Part shown: positions 21,498 to 30,663 of the stretch, piece after piece
How the letters are laid out: every line of letters begins with the position of its first letter
How positions within the stretch are numbered: the first letter of the stretch is position 1
Assembly (NCBI RefSeq): GCF_003967275.1
Contig: NZ_AP018721.1
Span: 434,001 to 498,000 of the forward strand
DNA length: 64,000 nucleotides
DNA from: Sulfuritortus calidifontis
Lineage (GTDB): Bacteria; Pseudomonadota; Gammaproteobacteria; Burkholderiales; Thiobacillaceae
Direction of reading: 5' to 3'
Notes under the pieces: model-generated
Databases searched by the model: none
What the model was told of the DNA's origin: nothing
The model's input: the letters and a program-made list of their open reading frames with translations, nothing else
Program-made: the position numbers and the translations under genes

Positions 21498-21938
21498 ATG
21501 CCCTACAAGATCCCCGTTTCCGTCCTGGTGGTGATCCATACGCCGGACCGGCAAGTCCTGCTGCTGGAGCGGGCCGACCACCCCGGCTGGTGGCAGTCGG
21601 TCACCGGCAGCCAGGATGCCGGCGAGACCCTGATCGACACCGCCCGGCGCGAGGTGCGCGAGGAGACCGGCCTGGACGTGGCCGAGTTCGTGCTGAGCGA
21701 CTGGGGCTATCACACCGTCTACGAAATCTACGACTGCTACCGGCACCGTTACCCTCCGGGCACCACGCACAACACCGAACACGTCTTCGGCCTGCTCGTG
21801 CCCGAGCCATTGCCGGTCACGCTCGCCCCGCGCGAGCATCTGCGTTACCAGTGGCTGCCCTGGCGCGAGGCGGCCGAGGCCTGCTTCTCGCCAAGCAATG
21901 CCGCGGCGATCCGCCGGCTGGGGGAAGGCGGGCAATGA
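21498..21938 (+). CDS. nudB: Dihydroneopterin triphosphate diphosphatase (Nudix)
   Basis: Nudix hydrolase of 146 aa, NudB type, which removes pyrophosphate from dihydroneopterin triphosphate in folate synthesis. The Nudix box is visible in the first half: [23 protein letters not shown], with the REVREE glutamates that bind metal. [17 protein letters not shown] is typical of NudB. It stands directly downstream of aspS, as in many proteobacteria, but behind that gene's terminator. It overlaps the macro-domain gene by 4 bases (ATGA). Confidence 0.9.
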   Translation: MPYKIPVSVLVVIHTPDRQVLLLERADHPGWWQSVTGSQDAGETLIDTARREVREETGLDVAEFVLSDWGYHTVYEIYDCYRHRYPPGTTHNTEHVFGLLVPEPLPVTLAPREHLRYQWLPWREAAEACFSPSNAAAIRRLGEGGQ

Positions 21939-22444
21939 CCCGGTTGAGCCTTTGGCAGGGCGACATCACGACGCTCGAGGTGGACGCCATCGTCAATGCC
22001 GCCAACGAAAGCCTGCTCGGCGGCGGCGGGGTGGATGGCGCCATCCACCGAGCGGCGGGGCCGGAACTTCTGGCGCATTGCCGCACCCTGGGCGGCTGCC
22101 CGACCGGGCAGGCGCGGCTCACGCCCGGTTTCCGTCTGCCCGCCAAGTGGATCGTCCACACCGTCGGCCCGATCTGGCGTGGCGGCGGGCACGGCGAGGC
22201 CGAGCTGCTGGCGAGCTGCTATCGCGAGAGCCTGGCCCTGGCCGTGCAGCAGGGGGCCCGGCGGGTGGCCTTCCCGGCCATCAGCTGCGGCGTCTACGGT
22301 TATCCCTTGGTTGAGGCGGCGCGCATCGCGGTCGATACGGTGCGGGCCTGGTGCCGCGAACATCCCGGTTTGGACGAAGTGATCTTCGTCTGTTTCGGCG
22401 ACACCATCTGCCAGGCCTATCGCCAGATCCTGGCCGAGGACTGA
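21935..22444 (+). CDS. Macro-domain O-acetyl-ADP-ribose deacetylase
   Basis: A 169-residue single macro domain of the YmdB/MacroD type, which removes acetyl groups from O-acetyl-ADP-ribose and may reverse ADP-ribosylation. The ligand-binding motifs [37 protein letters not shown] and [12 protein letters not shown] are clear. The ATG overlaps the nudB stop (ATGA), so translation is probably coupled; in-frame codons further upstream lie inside nudB and are rejected. No toxin or ADP-ribosyltransferase partner is adjacent. Confidence 0.92.
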   Translation: MTRLSLWQGDITTLEVDAIVNAANESLLGGGGVDGAIHRAAGPELLAHCRTLGGCPTGQARLTPGFRLPAKWIVHTVGPIWRGGGHGEAELLASCYRESLALAVQQGARRVAFPAISCGVYGYPLVEAARIAVDTVRAWCREHPGLDEVIFVCFGDTICQAYRQILAED

Positions 22445-22508
22445 TTCGGCGCGGCTTTCGCGTTATAGTTTTGGCCGGAGCCACCGATAACAACTTATCC
22501 GACTGTCC

Positions 22509-23006
22509 ATGACTGCCATGATGCGAATTGCCGCCTTGCTGCTGATCCCCTTCCTGCTCGCCGGTTGCGATGTGGTCAAGGACCGCATGGGGATCAAGGA
22601 CCCGGTCAAGGTCGAGGCCGAGGCCAAGGCGATCGGCGCCTCCTGCCGCTTGTCCGGCCGTGGCCTGGAAGACTGCTACAACCTCAACCCTGGATCGCCG
22701 CGTGCGGCGATCTACGCCGGCTGGCGCGAAATGAACGAATACATGGCCGAGCGCAAGATGGAGGCCCAGCCGCCTGAACTGGACGCGGAAGGCAAGCCGA
22801 TCGCCGCGCACGACGAGGCGACGAAATCCGGCGACAAGGAGCCGGCCAAGGCCGACGCGAGTGGCAAGGAATCGGCCAAAGAGCCGGTGAAGGAAGCCGG
22901 CAAGAGCGCGGCGGCCAAGACCGAGGCCGGCCAGGAGGCGGGCAAGGACATCCGGCCCAAGCTGAAGCCCGATCTGTCCAAGGAGGCGGCGGCCGCCAAA
23001 CGCTAA
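22509..23006 (+). CDS. Hypothetical lipoprotein with charged repetitive tail
   Basis: A 165-residue predicted lipoprotein: hydrophobic N terminus with lipobox LLAGC, Cys20 being the acylated residue. The middle (about 20-85) has two more cysteines in ASCRLSGRGLEDCYNLN, possibly a disulfide, and then GWREMNEYMAERKME. From about residue 95 the sequence is a low-complexity Lys/Glu/Ala tail (KEPAKADASGKESAKEPVKE), which may span the periplasm or bind peptidoglycan. I do not recognise the family. A promoter-like TTATAGTT stands about 40 bases upstream. Confidence 0.75.
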   Translation: MTAMMRIAALLLIPFLLAGCDVVKDRMGIKDPVKVEAEAKAIGASCRLSGRGLEDCYNLNPGSPRAAIYAGWREMNEYMAERKMEAQPPELDAEGKPIAAHDEATKSGDKEPAKADASGKESAKEPVKEAGKSAAAKTEAGQEAGKDIRPKLKPDLSKEAAAAKR

Positions 23007-23032
23007 GCGCCGGCTCGGCGTAAAATGGGCAC

Positions 23033-23812
23033 ATGAGCCAGCCGCTGCGCGTCGCCTCGTACAACATCCACAAGGGCCTGTCCTTTTTCAACGGCCGCAT
23101 GGTCGTGCACGAACTGCGCGACCGTCTGGTCAGCCTGAATGCCGATCTGGTGTTCCTGCAGGAAGTGGTCGGCGAGCACGCCCTGCATGCCGGCCGCTTC
23201 GAGACCTGGCCGGTCGAGCCGCAATACGAATTCCTGGCCGATGAGATCTGGCCGGAGTTCGCCTACGGCAAGAACGCGGTGTACGACCACGGCCACCACG
23301 GCAATGCCATCCTGTCGCGCTACCCCATCCTGCGCTGGGACAACCTGGACATCTCGGCCCATCTGTTCGAAAGCCGCGGCCTCTTGCACTGCGAGATCGC
23401 CGTGCCCGGTTATGAGCAGCCGCTGCACGCCATCTGTCTGCACCTGGCCCTGAACGAGGCGGGCCGGCGCAAGCAGCTGCGCATCCTGTCCGAGCGCATC
23501 CATGCCCTGGTGCCGGACGATGCGCCCCTGATCATCGCCGGCGACTTCAACGACTGGCGCCAAAAGGCGGCCAGCTACATGGCGCACGAGCTGCAATTGA
23601 AAGAGGTGTTCGAGGTGGCCCATGGCCGGCCGGCGCGCAGCTTCCCGGCCGCCTTTCCGCTGTTCACCCTCGACCGCATCTACGTCCGTGGCTTCGAGGT
23701 CGAGTCGGCCCAGGTCCTGCATGGCAGCCGCTGGCGCCGGCTGTCCGACCACGCGCCGCTCACCGCGCAATTGCGTCTGGCGCCATTGCAGTCCGTGTCT
23801 GCCGCCGCCTGA
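23033..23812 (+). CDS. Endonuclease/exonuclease/phosphatase-fold protein
   Basis: A 259-residue EEP-superfamily enzyme (metal-dependent phosphodiesterase fold shared by exonuclease III and DNase I). Motifs in order: RVASYNIHKGL, DLVFLQEV, GNAILSRYPI, AICLHLALNEAGRRKQL, IIAGDFNDW with catalytic Asp/Asn, and LSDHAPL. There is no signal peptide. YbhP-type proteins encoded next to cardiolipin synthase B are the closest match by context: its stop is one base before the clsB ATG, so the pair forms a ybhP-ybhO-like unit. The substrate is unknown. Confidence 0.88.
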   Translation: MSQPLRVASYNIHKGLSFFNGRMVVHELRDRLVSLNADLVFLQEVVGEHALHAGRFETWPVEPQYEFLADEIWPEFAYGKNAVYDHGHHGNAILSRYPILRWDNLDISAHLFESRGLLHCEIAVPGYEQPLHAICLHLALNEAGRRKQLRILSERIHALVPDDAPLIIAGDFNDWRQKAASYMAHELQLKEVFEVAHGRPARSFPAAFPLFTLDRIYVRGFEVESAQVLHGSRWRRLSDHAPLTAQLRLAPLQSVSAAA

Positions 23813-23813
23813 G

Positions 23814-25016
23814 ATGCGAGGGGTCGGCGGTAACCGCATCACCCTGCTGGAGAACGGCGGCCAATATTTTCCCGCCCTGCTCGTGGCCATTGCCGCTGCC
23901 GAACAGGAGGTCCACCTGGAAAGCTACATCTTCGAGGCCGATGCGCTCGGCCTGGCGGTGGCAGAGGCGTTGGCCCAGGCGGCCCGGCGCGGGGTGCGGG
24001 TGCGGGTGCTGCTCGACGGTTTCGGCGCTCGTCTGTTGCCGCAGGCCATCCAGGCAATGTGGCGGGCGGCCGGGGTGGAGCTGCTGTTCTACCGGCCCGA
24101 GCTGGCCCCGTTCAAGCTGCGCCGGCACCGGCTGCGGCGCATGCATCGCAAGCTGGCGGTGATCGACGCCCGCCTCGCCTTCGTCGGCGGCATCAACATC
24201 ATCGACGATCTGAACGGCCCGGCCATGACCGCGCCGCGCTACGACTATGCGGTCCAGGTGGAGGGCCCGCTGGTGGCGCGGGTGCACCAGGCCGCGCGCC
24301 ACCTCTGGCAGTTGGTGCAATGGAGCCGCCTGCACGTGCGCGCGCTGCAGGAGCCCTGGCTCACGCCGCAGCCCGGCAAGGCCGGTGACCAGCGCGCGGA
24401 ATTTTTGGTGCGCGACAACCTGCGCAACCGGCGGCGGATCGAGCGGTCCTATCTCTGGGCGATCGGCCACGCGCGCGCGGAGATCCTCATCGCCAACGCC
24501 TATTTCCTGCCTGGCCGGCGCTTTCGCCACGCCCTGCTCGATGCCGCCCGGCGCGGGGTGAAGGTCACGCTCCTGCTACAGGGCCTGGTGGAGTACCGCC
24601 TGCAGCACTATGCCACCCGGGCCCTGTACCGGCAGTTTCTGGAGCACGGCATCGAGATCTACGAGTACCGGCGCAGCTACCTGCATGCCAAGGTGGCGGT
24701 GATCGACGCCAGGTGGGCCACGGTCGGCTCCAGCAACATCGACCCGTTCAGCCTGCTGCTCGCGCGCGAGGCCAATGTCGTGGTGCACGATGCCGGCTTC
24801 GCCGCCGAACTCGGCGCCAGCCTGCGCCGGGCCATGGCCGAGGGCGCGCACCAGGTGCATCGCGGCGACTGGCACCGGCTGCCCTGGTATGTCCGCTGGC
24901 TGCATGGCGCCAGCCTGGGGCTGGTGCGCCTGCTCATGGGCTGGCTCGGTTATGCCCAGCGCTTCGAGGCGGGCGGCCGCCGGCAGCGCAGGCGAGCCAA
25001 GCCGGTGGCAGCCTAG
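23814..25016 (+). CDS. clsB: Cardiolipin synthase B
   Basis: Phospholipase-D superfamily enzyme, 400 aa, making cardiolipin from phosphatidylglycerol. Two HKD-type motifs are seen: HRKLAVIDARLAFVGGINI and HAKVAVIDARWATVGSSNID. Like ClsB/YbhO it lacks the two long N-terminal membrane helices of ClsA. The ATG at 23814 starts one base after the nuclease-fold gene stops; codons further upstream overlap that gene. With psd and pssA at 46.5-47.9 kb the window holds several phospholipid genes, in separate transcripts. Confidence 0.92.
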   Translation: MRGVGGNRITLLENGGQYFPALLVAIAAAEQEVHLESYIFEADALGLAVAEALAQAARRGVRVRVLLDGFGARLLPQAIQAMWRAAGVELLFYRPELAPFKLRRHRLRRMHRKLAVIDARLAFVGGINIIDDLNGPAMTAPRYDYAVQVEGPLVARVHQAARHLWQLVQWSRLHVRALQEPWLTPQPGKAGDQRAEFLVRDNLRNRRRIERSYLWAIGHARAEILIANAYFLPGRRFRHALLDAARRGVKVTLLLQGLVEYRLQHYATRALYRQFLEHGIEIYEYRRSYLHAKVAVIDARWATVGSSNIDPFSLLLAREANVVVHDAGFAAELGASLRRAMAEGAHQVHRGDWHRLPWYVRWLHGASLGLVRLLMGWLGYAQRFEAGGRRQRRRAKPVAA

Positions 25017-25088
25017 GAGCCTGTCGGACTTAACACCCCGTGCGCGCCGGCCCGCTGCGGGATGCAGCGCAAGGCGGCGGGGCGCGCC

Positions 25089-25105
25089 GTAGTGCGGGCC
25101 ACTAC
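25089..25105. repeat. Hairpin in a GC-rich convergent gap
   Basis: GTAGTG (25089-25094) and CACTAC (25100-25105) form a perfect 6-bp stem with loop CGGGC, flanked by the self-complementary octamer GGCGCGCC at 25081-25088 and again at 25122-25129. The hairpin includes the stop codon of the minus-strand methyltransferase and lies between two convergent genes; it may be a bidirectional terminator or a member of a dispersed repeat family. Confidence 0.55.
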
Positions 25106-25731
25106 AAGCGCCCCGCAGCGCGGCGCGCCGTCAGCAGAAACACCGGGTAGGCGCGGCTGCCTGCCCCGGTTTCCTTGACGATCTCGAACACGGTGTCGAA
25201 CTGGATGTCGGCAAAGCCGGCCTGTTCGGCCTGGGCGGCGAGGTTGGCGCGGTCGAAGCCGTGGTGCACCTCGATCTCGGGGCCGTGAAAGGAGCCGTCC
25301 TCCTGGTCGAGGTCGGCGATGCACAGGTAACCGCCCGGGTTGAGCAGCGCATGGAAGACGCGCAGGATCTTGGCCGTGTCCGGGATGTGGTGCAGGGTCA
25401 TGGCGCTGTAGATCAGGTCGTAGCGCTCCTCCGGCAGGGGTTCGGCGGTGAGGTCGGCCTGGCGCACCGTCATGTTGGTGACGTTTTGCGCGGCGATCTT
25501 TTCCCGCAGCACTTCGAGCATGCCGGCCGAGCTGTCCTTCAGGGTGATGTGGCCCAGCGCCTCCTTGAGCGGAAAGCTCAAGAGGCCGGTGCCGCAACCG
25601 TAGTCCAGGGCGCGCATGGTTCGGTCGAGCGGCACCCGGGCGCGAATGGCCTGGGCGATCTTGCGGCCGCGCTCGACGAAGACGGGGTTGCCGTCCCACT
25701 GACGGGCCTTGCTGTCGAAGTCGATGGTCAT
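25102..25731 (-). CDS. Class I SAM-dependent methyltransferase
   Basis: Soluble Rossmann-fold methyltransferase, 209 aa. Motif I RALDYGCGTGLLSFPL (about 40-55) binds SAM; DSSAGMLEVLREK, ADLTAEPLPEERYDLIYSAMTLHHIPD and LLNPGGYLCIADLD are the following class I motifs. Substrate not deducible from sequence; relatives act on small molecules or quinones. It is the downstream gene of a minus-strand pair with the YjgR-like ATPase, 10 bases apart. Confidence 0.88.
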   Translation of the reverse strand: MTIDFDSKARQWDGNPVFVERGRKIAQAIRARVPLDRTMRALDYGCGTGLLSFPLKEALGHITLKDSSAGMLEVLREKIAAQNVTNMTVRQADLTAEPLPEERYDLIYSAMTLHHIPDTAKILRVFHALLNPGGYLCIADLDQEDGSFHGPEIEVHHGFDRANLAAQAEQAGFADIQFDTVFEIVKETGAGSRAYPVFLLTARRAAGRL

Positions 25732-25741
25732 GTCTTTTCCT

Positions 25742-27187
25742 CTAACGCCGGCCGCCGAGCAGCGAGCCGAGCACGCCGCGGATGATGGCGCGGCCGAGCT
25801 GGCTGCCGATGGCGCGGGCCGCGCTCTTGACCATGGCCTCGGCCACGGTCTGGCGGCCGGCGGCCGGGGCGCGCCCGGGCTTGGCCGCGGGTTCGGCCGC
25901 AGTTTGCTGTTGTTCGCTTCGGCCTTTGAGCAACTCGTAGGCCGATTCCCGATCCACCGCCTTTTCGTAATGGCCGTAGAGCACGGAACCCTGGATCAGC
26001 GCGGCGCGCTCGGCCGCCGTGAGCGGTCCGATCTGGCCGCGCGGCGGCACGACGAGGGCGCGCTCGACGATGGTGGGCTGACCCTTGGCGTCGAGGCAGG
26101 AGACCAGCGCCTCGCCGACGCCGAGTTCGGCGATGGCCGCGGCCTCGTCCAGTTCGACGTTGTCGCGCAGGGTTTCGGCTGCGGCGCGCAGGGCCTTCTG
26201 GTCCTTCGGGGTGAAGGCGCGCAGGGCGTGTTGCACCCGGTTGCCCAGCTGGCCGGCGATGCTGTCGGGGATGTCGGCCGGGTTTTGCGTGACGAAGTAG
26301 ACGCCGACGCCCTTGGAGCGGATCAGCCGCACCACCAGCTCGATCTTGTCGAGCAGGGCCTGGGGCGCGTCCTTGAACAAAAGATGCGCCTCGTCGAAGA
26401 AGAACACCAGTTTCGGCTTATCGAGATCGCCCGCCTCGGGCAGGTTCTCGAACAGCTCGGCCAGCAGCCACAGGAGCAGGGTGCCGTAGGCCTTGGGCGA
26501 TTGCATCAGCCGGTCGGCGGCGAGCAGGTTGATCACGCCACGACCCTTGTCGTCGGTCTGCATCAGATCGTGGATGTCGAGCATGGGCTCGCCGAACAGC
26601 CGATCGCCGCCCTGGCTTTCCAGTGCCAACAGGCCGCGCTGGATGGCGCCGATGCTGGCGGCGGAGAGGTTGCCGTATTCGGTGGTGTAGCGCTTGGCGT
26701 TCTCGCCGACGTATTGGAGCAGGGCGCGCAGGTCCTTGAGATCGAGCAGCAAAAGGCCTTCGTCGTCGGCGATTTTGAACGTCAGGTTGAGCACCCCCTC
26801 CTGGGTCTCGTTCAGACCCAGCATGCGCGCGAGCAGCAGGGGGCCCATGTCGGACACCGTGGCGCGGATGGGGTGGCCCTGTTCGCCCCAGACATCCCAA
26901 AACACCACGGGGAACGCTTCCGGTGCGTAATCGGCGAGATTCAATTGCCGGGCCCGTTCGGTCGCTTTGCCGACCCCGCCCGGCTTGGCCACCCCCGAGA
27001 GGTCGCCCTTCACGTCGGCCATGAACACCGGGGTGCCGATGCGGCTGAAGCCTTCCGCCAGGGTCTGCAGGGTGACGGTCTTGCCGGTGCCGGTGGCGCC
27101 GGTGATCAGGCCGTGGCGGTTGGCCATCTGCGGCAGCAGGTAAATCTCGTGGTCGTCGCGTTGGGCGATGAGCAGGGGGGCGGTCAT
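25742..27187 (-). CDS. yjgR: YjgR-type HerA-like ATPase (DUF853)
   Basis: A 481-residue P-loop ATPase of the HerA/FtsK clade, DUF853. Walker [13 protein letters not shown] lies at about 30-41, Walker [13 protein letters not shown] in the middle, and the arginine-finger region [15 protein letters not shown] follows. HerA relatives pump DNA with NurA nucleases; YjgR itself has no defined role and no nuclease partner is next to it. The C-terminal part (about 400-481) is Ala/Pro rich, ending in a glycine-rich segment with GSLLGGRR. It is 10 bases upstream of the methyltransferase gene on the same strand. Confidence 0.9.
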   Translation of the reverse strand: MTAPLLIAQRDDHEIYLLPQMANRHGLITGATGTGKTVTLQTLAEGFSRIGTPVFMADVKGDLSGVAKPGGVGKATERARQLNLADYAPEAFPVVFWDVWGEQGHPIRATVSDMGPLLLARMLGLNETQEGVLNLTFKIADDEGLLLLDLKDLRALLQYVGENAKRYTTEYGNLSAASIGAIQRGLLALESQGGDRLFGEPMLDIHDLMQTDDKGRGVINLLAADRLMQSPKAYGTLLLWLLAELFENLPEAGDLDKPKLVFFFDEAHLLFKDAPQALLDKIELVVRLIRSKGVGVYFVTQNPADIPDSIAGQLGNRVQHALRAFTPKDQKALRAAAETLRDNVELDEAAAIAELGVGEALVSCLDAKGQPTIVERALVVPPRGQIGPLTAAERAALIQGSVLYGHYEKAVDRESAYELLKGRSEQQQTAAEPAAKPGRAPAAGRQTVAEAMVKSAARAIGSQLGRAIIRGVLGSLLGGRR

Positions 27188-27202
27188 GGAATCTCCTGAA
27201 AA

Positions 27203-28123
27203 CTAGGCTTCGATTTTACCGCCGGGCAGCAAGCGGGCACGGAACCCGGCGCTCAGGGCGCGTTCGCGGAACCAGGCCAGGGCGCGGCCGCGGTGGCTGG
27301 CACGCCAGGCCAGGGCCAGCATCTCGCGCGGCTTGCCTTCCTCCGGCGTTTTTTCCAACAGCCGGCCGGCGGCGATCTCGGGCCGGGCCAGATATTCCGG
27401 CAGGAAACCCACGCCAAGGCCCGCGATCTGGGCCGCCAGCTTGGCCGCCATGTCGGGCACGGTCAGGGTCTCCTGGCCGGAGAGCAGGCCGACGCTGCGC
27501 GCCGGCAGCCGGCGCGAGCTGTCCGCCACCACCACGGCGCGGTGGCGGCCGCGCTCGCTGGCGGGCAGGGGGTCCGGCAGCGCCGCCAGCGGATGGTGGG
27601 GTGCGACGGCGAAGACGAAATCCAGCTCGCCCAGGACCTGGCTGCGATAGCCGCCGCCCGGCGGCGCATCGCCGCTGGCGCCCAGCACCAGATCGGCCCG
27701 GTTGTCGGCCAGGGCGTCCCAGGCGCCGGTCAGGGTCTCCTCGATCAGGCGGATCCGGGTTTCGCCGTGTGCCGCATAGAACTCGGCCAAGAGCTCGAGC
27801 ACGGGCGCCATCGGCAGCAGGCTGTTGACCGCGATCACCAGCTCGGCCTCCCAGCCCTTGGCCACCTGGCGCACCCGGCACTCCAGGGCGCCGGCGGCAT
27901 TGAGCAGGTGCCGGCCCTCCTTGAGCAACTCCGCTCCGGCCTCGGTCAGAACCGCCCGGTGGCCGCGGCGGTCGAACAGCAGGGCGTCGAGATCCTGCTC
28001 CAGTTTCTGGATGGTGTAGGTGAGGGCGGACGGCACCCGGTGCAGGGCGCGGGCGGCTGCGGCGAAGCTGCCGTGGCGGTCGATGGCGTCCAGGGCCTCG
28101 AGGGCCTCGAGCGAGAGCTTCAT
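27203..28123 (-). CDS. LysR-family regulator, YhaJ-like
   Basis: A LysR-type transcription factor of 306 aa: N-terminal winged helix (1-62, LEALEALDAIDRHGSFAAAARALHRVPSALTYTIQKLE), linker helix and effector-binding domain (about 90-295). The N-terminal region and blocks such as GAWDALADNRADLVLG are close to E. coli YhaJ, which controls a neighbouring pirin gene and aromatic-responsive genes. Here too a pirin and redox proteins lie on the other strand, beginning about 100 bases away. A 7-bp inverted repeat just upstream of its own start is a likely operator, so it may autoregulate and control the divergent genes. Confidence 0.87.
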   Translation of the reverse strand: MKLSLEALEALDAIDRHGSFAAAARALHRVPSALTYTIQKLEQDLDALLFDRRGHRAVLTEAGAELLKEGRHLLNAAGALECRVRQVAKGWEAELVIAVNSLLPMAPVLELLAEFYAAHGETRIRLIEETLTGAWDALADNRADLVLGASGDAPPGGGYRSQVLGELDFVFAVAPHHPLAALPDPLPASERGRHRAVVVADSSRRLPARSVGLLSGQETLTVPDMAAKLAAQIAGLGVGFLPEYLARPEIAAGRLLEKTPEEGKPREMLALAWRASHRGRALAWFRERALSAGFRARLLPGGKIEA

Positions 28124-28137
28124 GTTCTAAAAAACTG

Positions 28138-28157
28138 AATGATTCACTCAAATCATT
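28138..28157. promoter_or_regulatory. Candidate LysR operator (inverted repeat)
   Basis: AATGATT (28138-28144) and AATCATT (28151-28157) are exact inverted copies separated by 6 bases, in the AT-rich gap between the LysR gene and the divergent cytochrome b561 gene. Size and position fit a LysR-type binding site 15 bases before the regulator's start. Confidence 0.6.
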
Positions 28158-28224
28158 TCGGTATCAATGGTGACTTATAGTGCCTAACATGGTTCCTGTC
28201 ATTCTTTATATTTGCACGAAATAG

Positions 28225-28779
28225 ATGAAACCGGCCGCCTACAACCGCACCGCCATCGCCCTGCACTGGCTGATGGCCGGCCTGATCCTGGCCGCCCTGC
28301 CCCTGGGGCTGACCATGACCGAGCTGGCGCTGTCGCCGACCAAGCTCAAGCTATACGCCTGGCACAAGTGGCTGGGGGTGACGCTATTCGGCCTGGCCCT
28401 GGTCCGCGTCTTTTGGCGCCTGACCCACCCGGCCCCCGCGCTGCCGGCGACGATTCCGGCCTGGCAGCAGACCGCCGCCCATGTCCTGCACGGCCTGCTC
28501 TATGTCCTGATGCTGGCGATCCCTCTCTCCGGCTGGCTGATGAGTTCGGCCAAGGGCTTTCAGACCGTCTATCTGGGCTTGCTGCCCATCCCCGATCTGC
28601 TGGTCAAGGACGCGGCCCTGGCCGAGACCCTGGCCGCCCTGCACACGACGCTCAACTACGGTCTGATCGTCCTGCTGCTCGCCCATGTCGGGGCCGCGCT
28701 GAAACACCAATGGCTCGAGCGCGACGCCGTGCTGGGCCGCATGTTGCCCTGGTTGAACAAGGCCCGGGAGGCGCCATGA
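28225..28779 (+). CDS. yceJ: Cytochrome b561
   Basis: Diheme inner-membrane cytochrome b561, 184 aa with four membrane helices (about 10-32, 45-66, 86-106, 140-160). Histidines at 14, 47, 86/89, 140 and 154 include the heme ligands expected for the family. It transfers electrons in the membrane; E. coli YceJ is encoded with YceI, and the same pairing occurs here (4-base ATGA overlap). It is the first gene of a run cytb561-yceI-yceI-pirin-FMN reductase that probably answers to the divergent LysR protein. Confidence 0.92.
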   Translation: MKPAAYNRTAIALHWLMAGLILAALPLGLTMTELALSPTKLKLYAWHKWLGVTLFGLALVRVFWRLTHPAPALPATIPAWQQTAAHVLHGLLYVLMLAIPLSGWLMSSAKGFQTVYLGLLPIPDLLVKDAALAETLAALHTTLNYGLIVLLLAHVGAALKHQWLERDAVLGRMLPWLNKAREAP

Positions 28780-29345
28780 AACGTTTTGCCCTGATCCTGC
28801 TCATGCCCCTGTCGCTCGCGGTCCAGGCCGCGCCGTTCGATCAGGTCCGCCTGGACCAGAGCCGGCTCGGCTTCGTCTCCAAACAGATGGCGGTGCCGGT
28901 GGAAGGCCAGTTCCGCCGCTTCAATGCCCAGCTCAGTTTCGACCCGGCCCGGCCGCAGGCGGCGCAGGCCGGCATCGAGATCGACCTGGCCAGCATCGAC
29001 GCCGGCTCCAGGGAGGCGAACGAGGAAGTGGTGGGCAGGAACTGGTTCAATGTGCGCCAGTACCCCACGGCTCGTTTCGTTTCATCCGGTGTCAGGCCCC
29101 TGGGCGGCGACCGCTACGAGGTGCGCGGCACGCTCACCATCAAGGGCAAGAGCCGCGAGGTGACGGCGCCCTTCAGCTTCCGCCCGGCCGGCGGCCAAGG
29201 CGTGTTCGAGGGCGGCTTCGCCCTCAAGCGCCTGGATTTCGGCATCGGCGAAGGCCCCTGGGGCGACACCGGCATCGTCGCCGACGAGGTCCAGATCAAG
29301 TTCCGCATCGTGGCGGCCAGTACCCGGCCCGCCCGAAAACCCTGA
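28776..29345 (+). CDS. YceI-family periplasmic protein (first copy)
   Basis: Exported lipocalin-like protein, 189 aa, with signal peptide 1-18 (LSLAVQA). YceI family members bind polyisoprenoid lipids in a beta-barrel. Blocks RLGFVSKQMAVPVEGQFRRF, EVVGRNWFNVRQYPTARFVS and VRGTLTIKGKSREVTAPF match the family. Its start overlaps the cytochrome b561 stop. It is clearly diverged from the second YceI gene just downstream, which has the more typical sequence, so this is an old duplication. Confidence 0.9.
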   Translation: MKRFALILLMPLSLAVQAAPFDQVRLDQSRLGFVSKQMAVPVEGQFRRFNAQLSFDPARPQAAQAGIEIDLASIDAGSREANEEVVGRNWFNVRQYPTARFVSSGVRPLGGDRYEVRGTLTIKGKSREVTAPFSFRPAGGQGVFEGGFALKRLDFGIGEGPWGDTGIVADEVQIKFRIVAASTRPARKP

Positions 29346-29371
29346 AGCCACCACCCAAGAGAGGACAGACC

Positions 29372-29941
29372 ATGAACCAGAAGACCATCATCGCCGGCCT
29401 GATCGGCATCACCCTGACCGCCCCCGTCTTCGCCGCCGACAGCTACAGCATCGATTCGCGCCACACCTTCCCGGTGTTCGAGGTCAATCACCTGGGCTTT
29501 TCCACCCAGCGCGGCCGCTTCAATCAGGTGAGCGGCAAGATCACGCTCGACCTTGCCAAGCAGAAAGGCAGCGTGGACGTGACCATCGCCACCGATTCCA
29601 TCGACATGGGCCTGGACGACTGGGACAAGCACATGAAGAGCGAGGACTTCTTCAACGTCGGCCAATACCCGACCATGCGCTTCAAGTCGGACAAGTTCGT
29701 GTTCAACGCGAACAAGCCGGTGGCGGCCGAGGGCAGCCTCACCCTGCTCGGCGTGACCAAGCCGGTGCGCCTCGCCATCGCCGGCTTCACTTGCGGCTTC
29801 CATCCACTCAATCGCAAGGAACTGTGCGCGGCCGACGTCAGCACCAGCATCAAGCGCTCGGAGTTCGGCATGACCAAATACCTGCCGGCGGTGGGCGACG
29901 AGGTGCGGATCAACATCCCGGTCGAGGCCTTCAAGGACTAA
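29372..29941 (+). CDS. yceI: YceI-family periplasmic protein (second copy)
   Basis: Second YceI protein, 189 aa, signal peptide about 1-21 (TAPVFA|AD). The motifs [42 protein letters not shown] and [16 protein letters not shown] are textbook YceI; two cysteines (about residues 145 and 155) may form a disulfide. Predicted to bind an isoprenoid such as a quinone in the periplasm, fitting its pairing with cytochrome b561. It lies 26 bases after the first copy with a clear AGAGAGGA ribosome site. Confidence 0.93.
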   Translation: MNQKTIIAGLIGITLTAPVFAADSYSIDSRHTFPVFEVNHLGFSTQRGRFNQVSGKITLDLAKQKGSVDVTIATDSIDMGLDDWDKHMKSEDFFNVGQYPTMRFKSDKFVFNANKPVAAEGSLTLLGVTKPVRLAIAGFTCGFHPLNRKELCAADVSTSIKRSEFGMTKYLPAVGDEVRINIPVEAFKD

Positions 29942-29951
29942 GGCGGGCATC

Positions 29952-30653
29952 ATGATCACCCTGCGACCCGCCCATGCCCGCGGCCACGCCGACCACGGCT
30001 GGCTCGATTCCTGGCATACCTTCTCCTTCGCCGATTACTACGATCCGCAGGAGATGGGCTTTGGCGTGCTGCGGGTGATCAACGACGACACCGTGGCGCC
30101 GGGCGCCGGCTTCCCCAGCCATGGCCATCAGGACATGGAGATCATTTCCTATGTCCTGGAAGGTGCGCTGGAACACAAGGACAGCCTGGGCAACGGCTCG
30201 GTCATCCGGCCGGGCGACGTCCAGCGCATGAGTGCCGGGCGCGGCATCCGCCACAGCGAGTTCAATGCCTCGGATGCGGCGCCGGTGCATTTCCTGCAGA
30301 TCTGGATTCAGCCGGCGGCGCGCGGCATCGCGCCGGGCTACGAGCAGAAGTCCTTCGCGCCGGAGGAGAAACGCGGTCGGCTGCGCCTGGTGGCCTCACC
30401 CGACGGGCGCGAGGGCAGCGTGCGCATCCATCAGGACACGGCCCTGTATGCCGGTCTGCTCGGCCCGGGCGCAAGCCTCGCCTTCGATCTTTCTCCTGGC
30501 CGCAAGGCCTATCTGCATCTGGCTCGCGGTAAGATGCGCCTCAACGGCCGGCCGCTGGCGACCGGCGACGGCGCCAAGGTCGTCGAGGAGGCGCGGCTCG
30601 AACTCGTCGGCGAGGCCGAATCCGAAATCCTGTTGTTCGATTTACCCGCTTAA
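29952..30653 (+). CDS. Pirin-family bicupin
   Basis: A 233-residue pirin (YhaK/YhhW type). N-terminal cupin motif with metal ligands in [29 protein letters not shown] and the [10 protein letters not shown] block; the second cupin (about 130-230) has lost most ligands, as usual. E. coli relatives include a quercetin dioxygenase and a redox-sensitive bicupin. It follows yceI by 10 bases. In E. coli yhaK is a target of YhaJ, and a YhaJ-like gene is the regulator of this cluster, which supports a conserved circuit. Confidence 0.92.
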   Translation: MITLRPAHARGHADHGWLDSWHTFSFADYYDPQEMGFGVLRVINDDTVAPGAGFPSHGHQDMEIISYVLEGALEHKDSLGNGSVIRPGDVQRMSAGRGIRHSEFNASDAAPVHFLQIWIQPAARGIAPGYEQKSFAPEEKRGRLRLVASPDGREGSVRIHQDTALYAGLLGPGASLAFDLSPGRKAYLHLARGKMRLNGRPLATGDGAKVVEEARLELVGEAESEILLFDLPA

Positions 30654-30663
30654 GGACTTTTGC

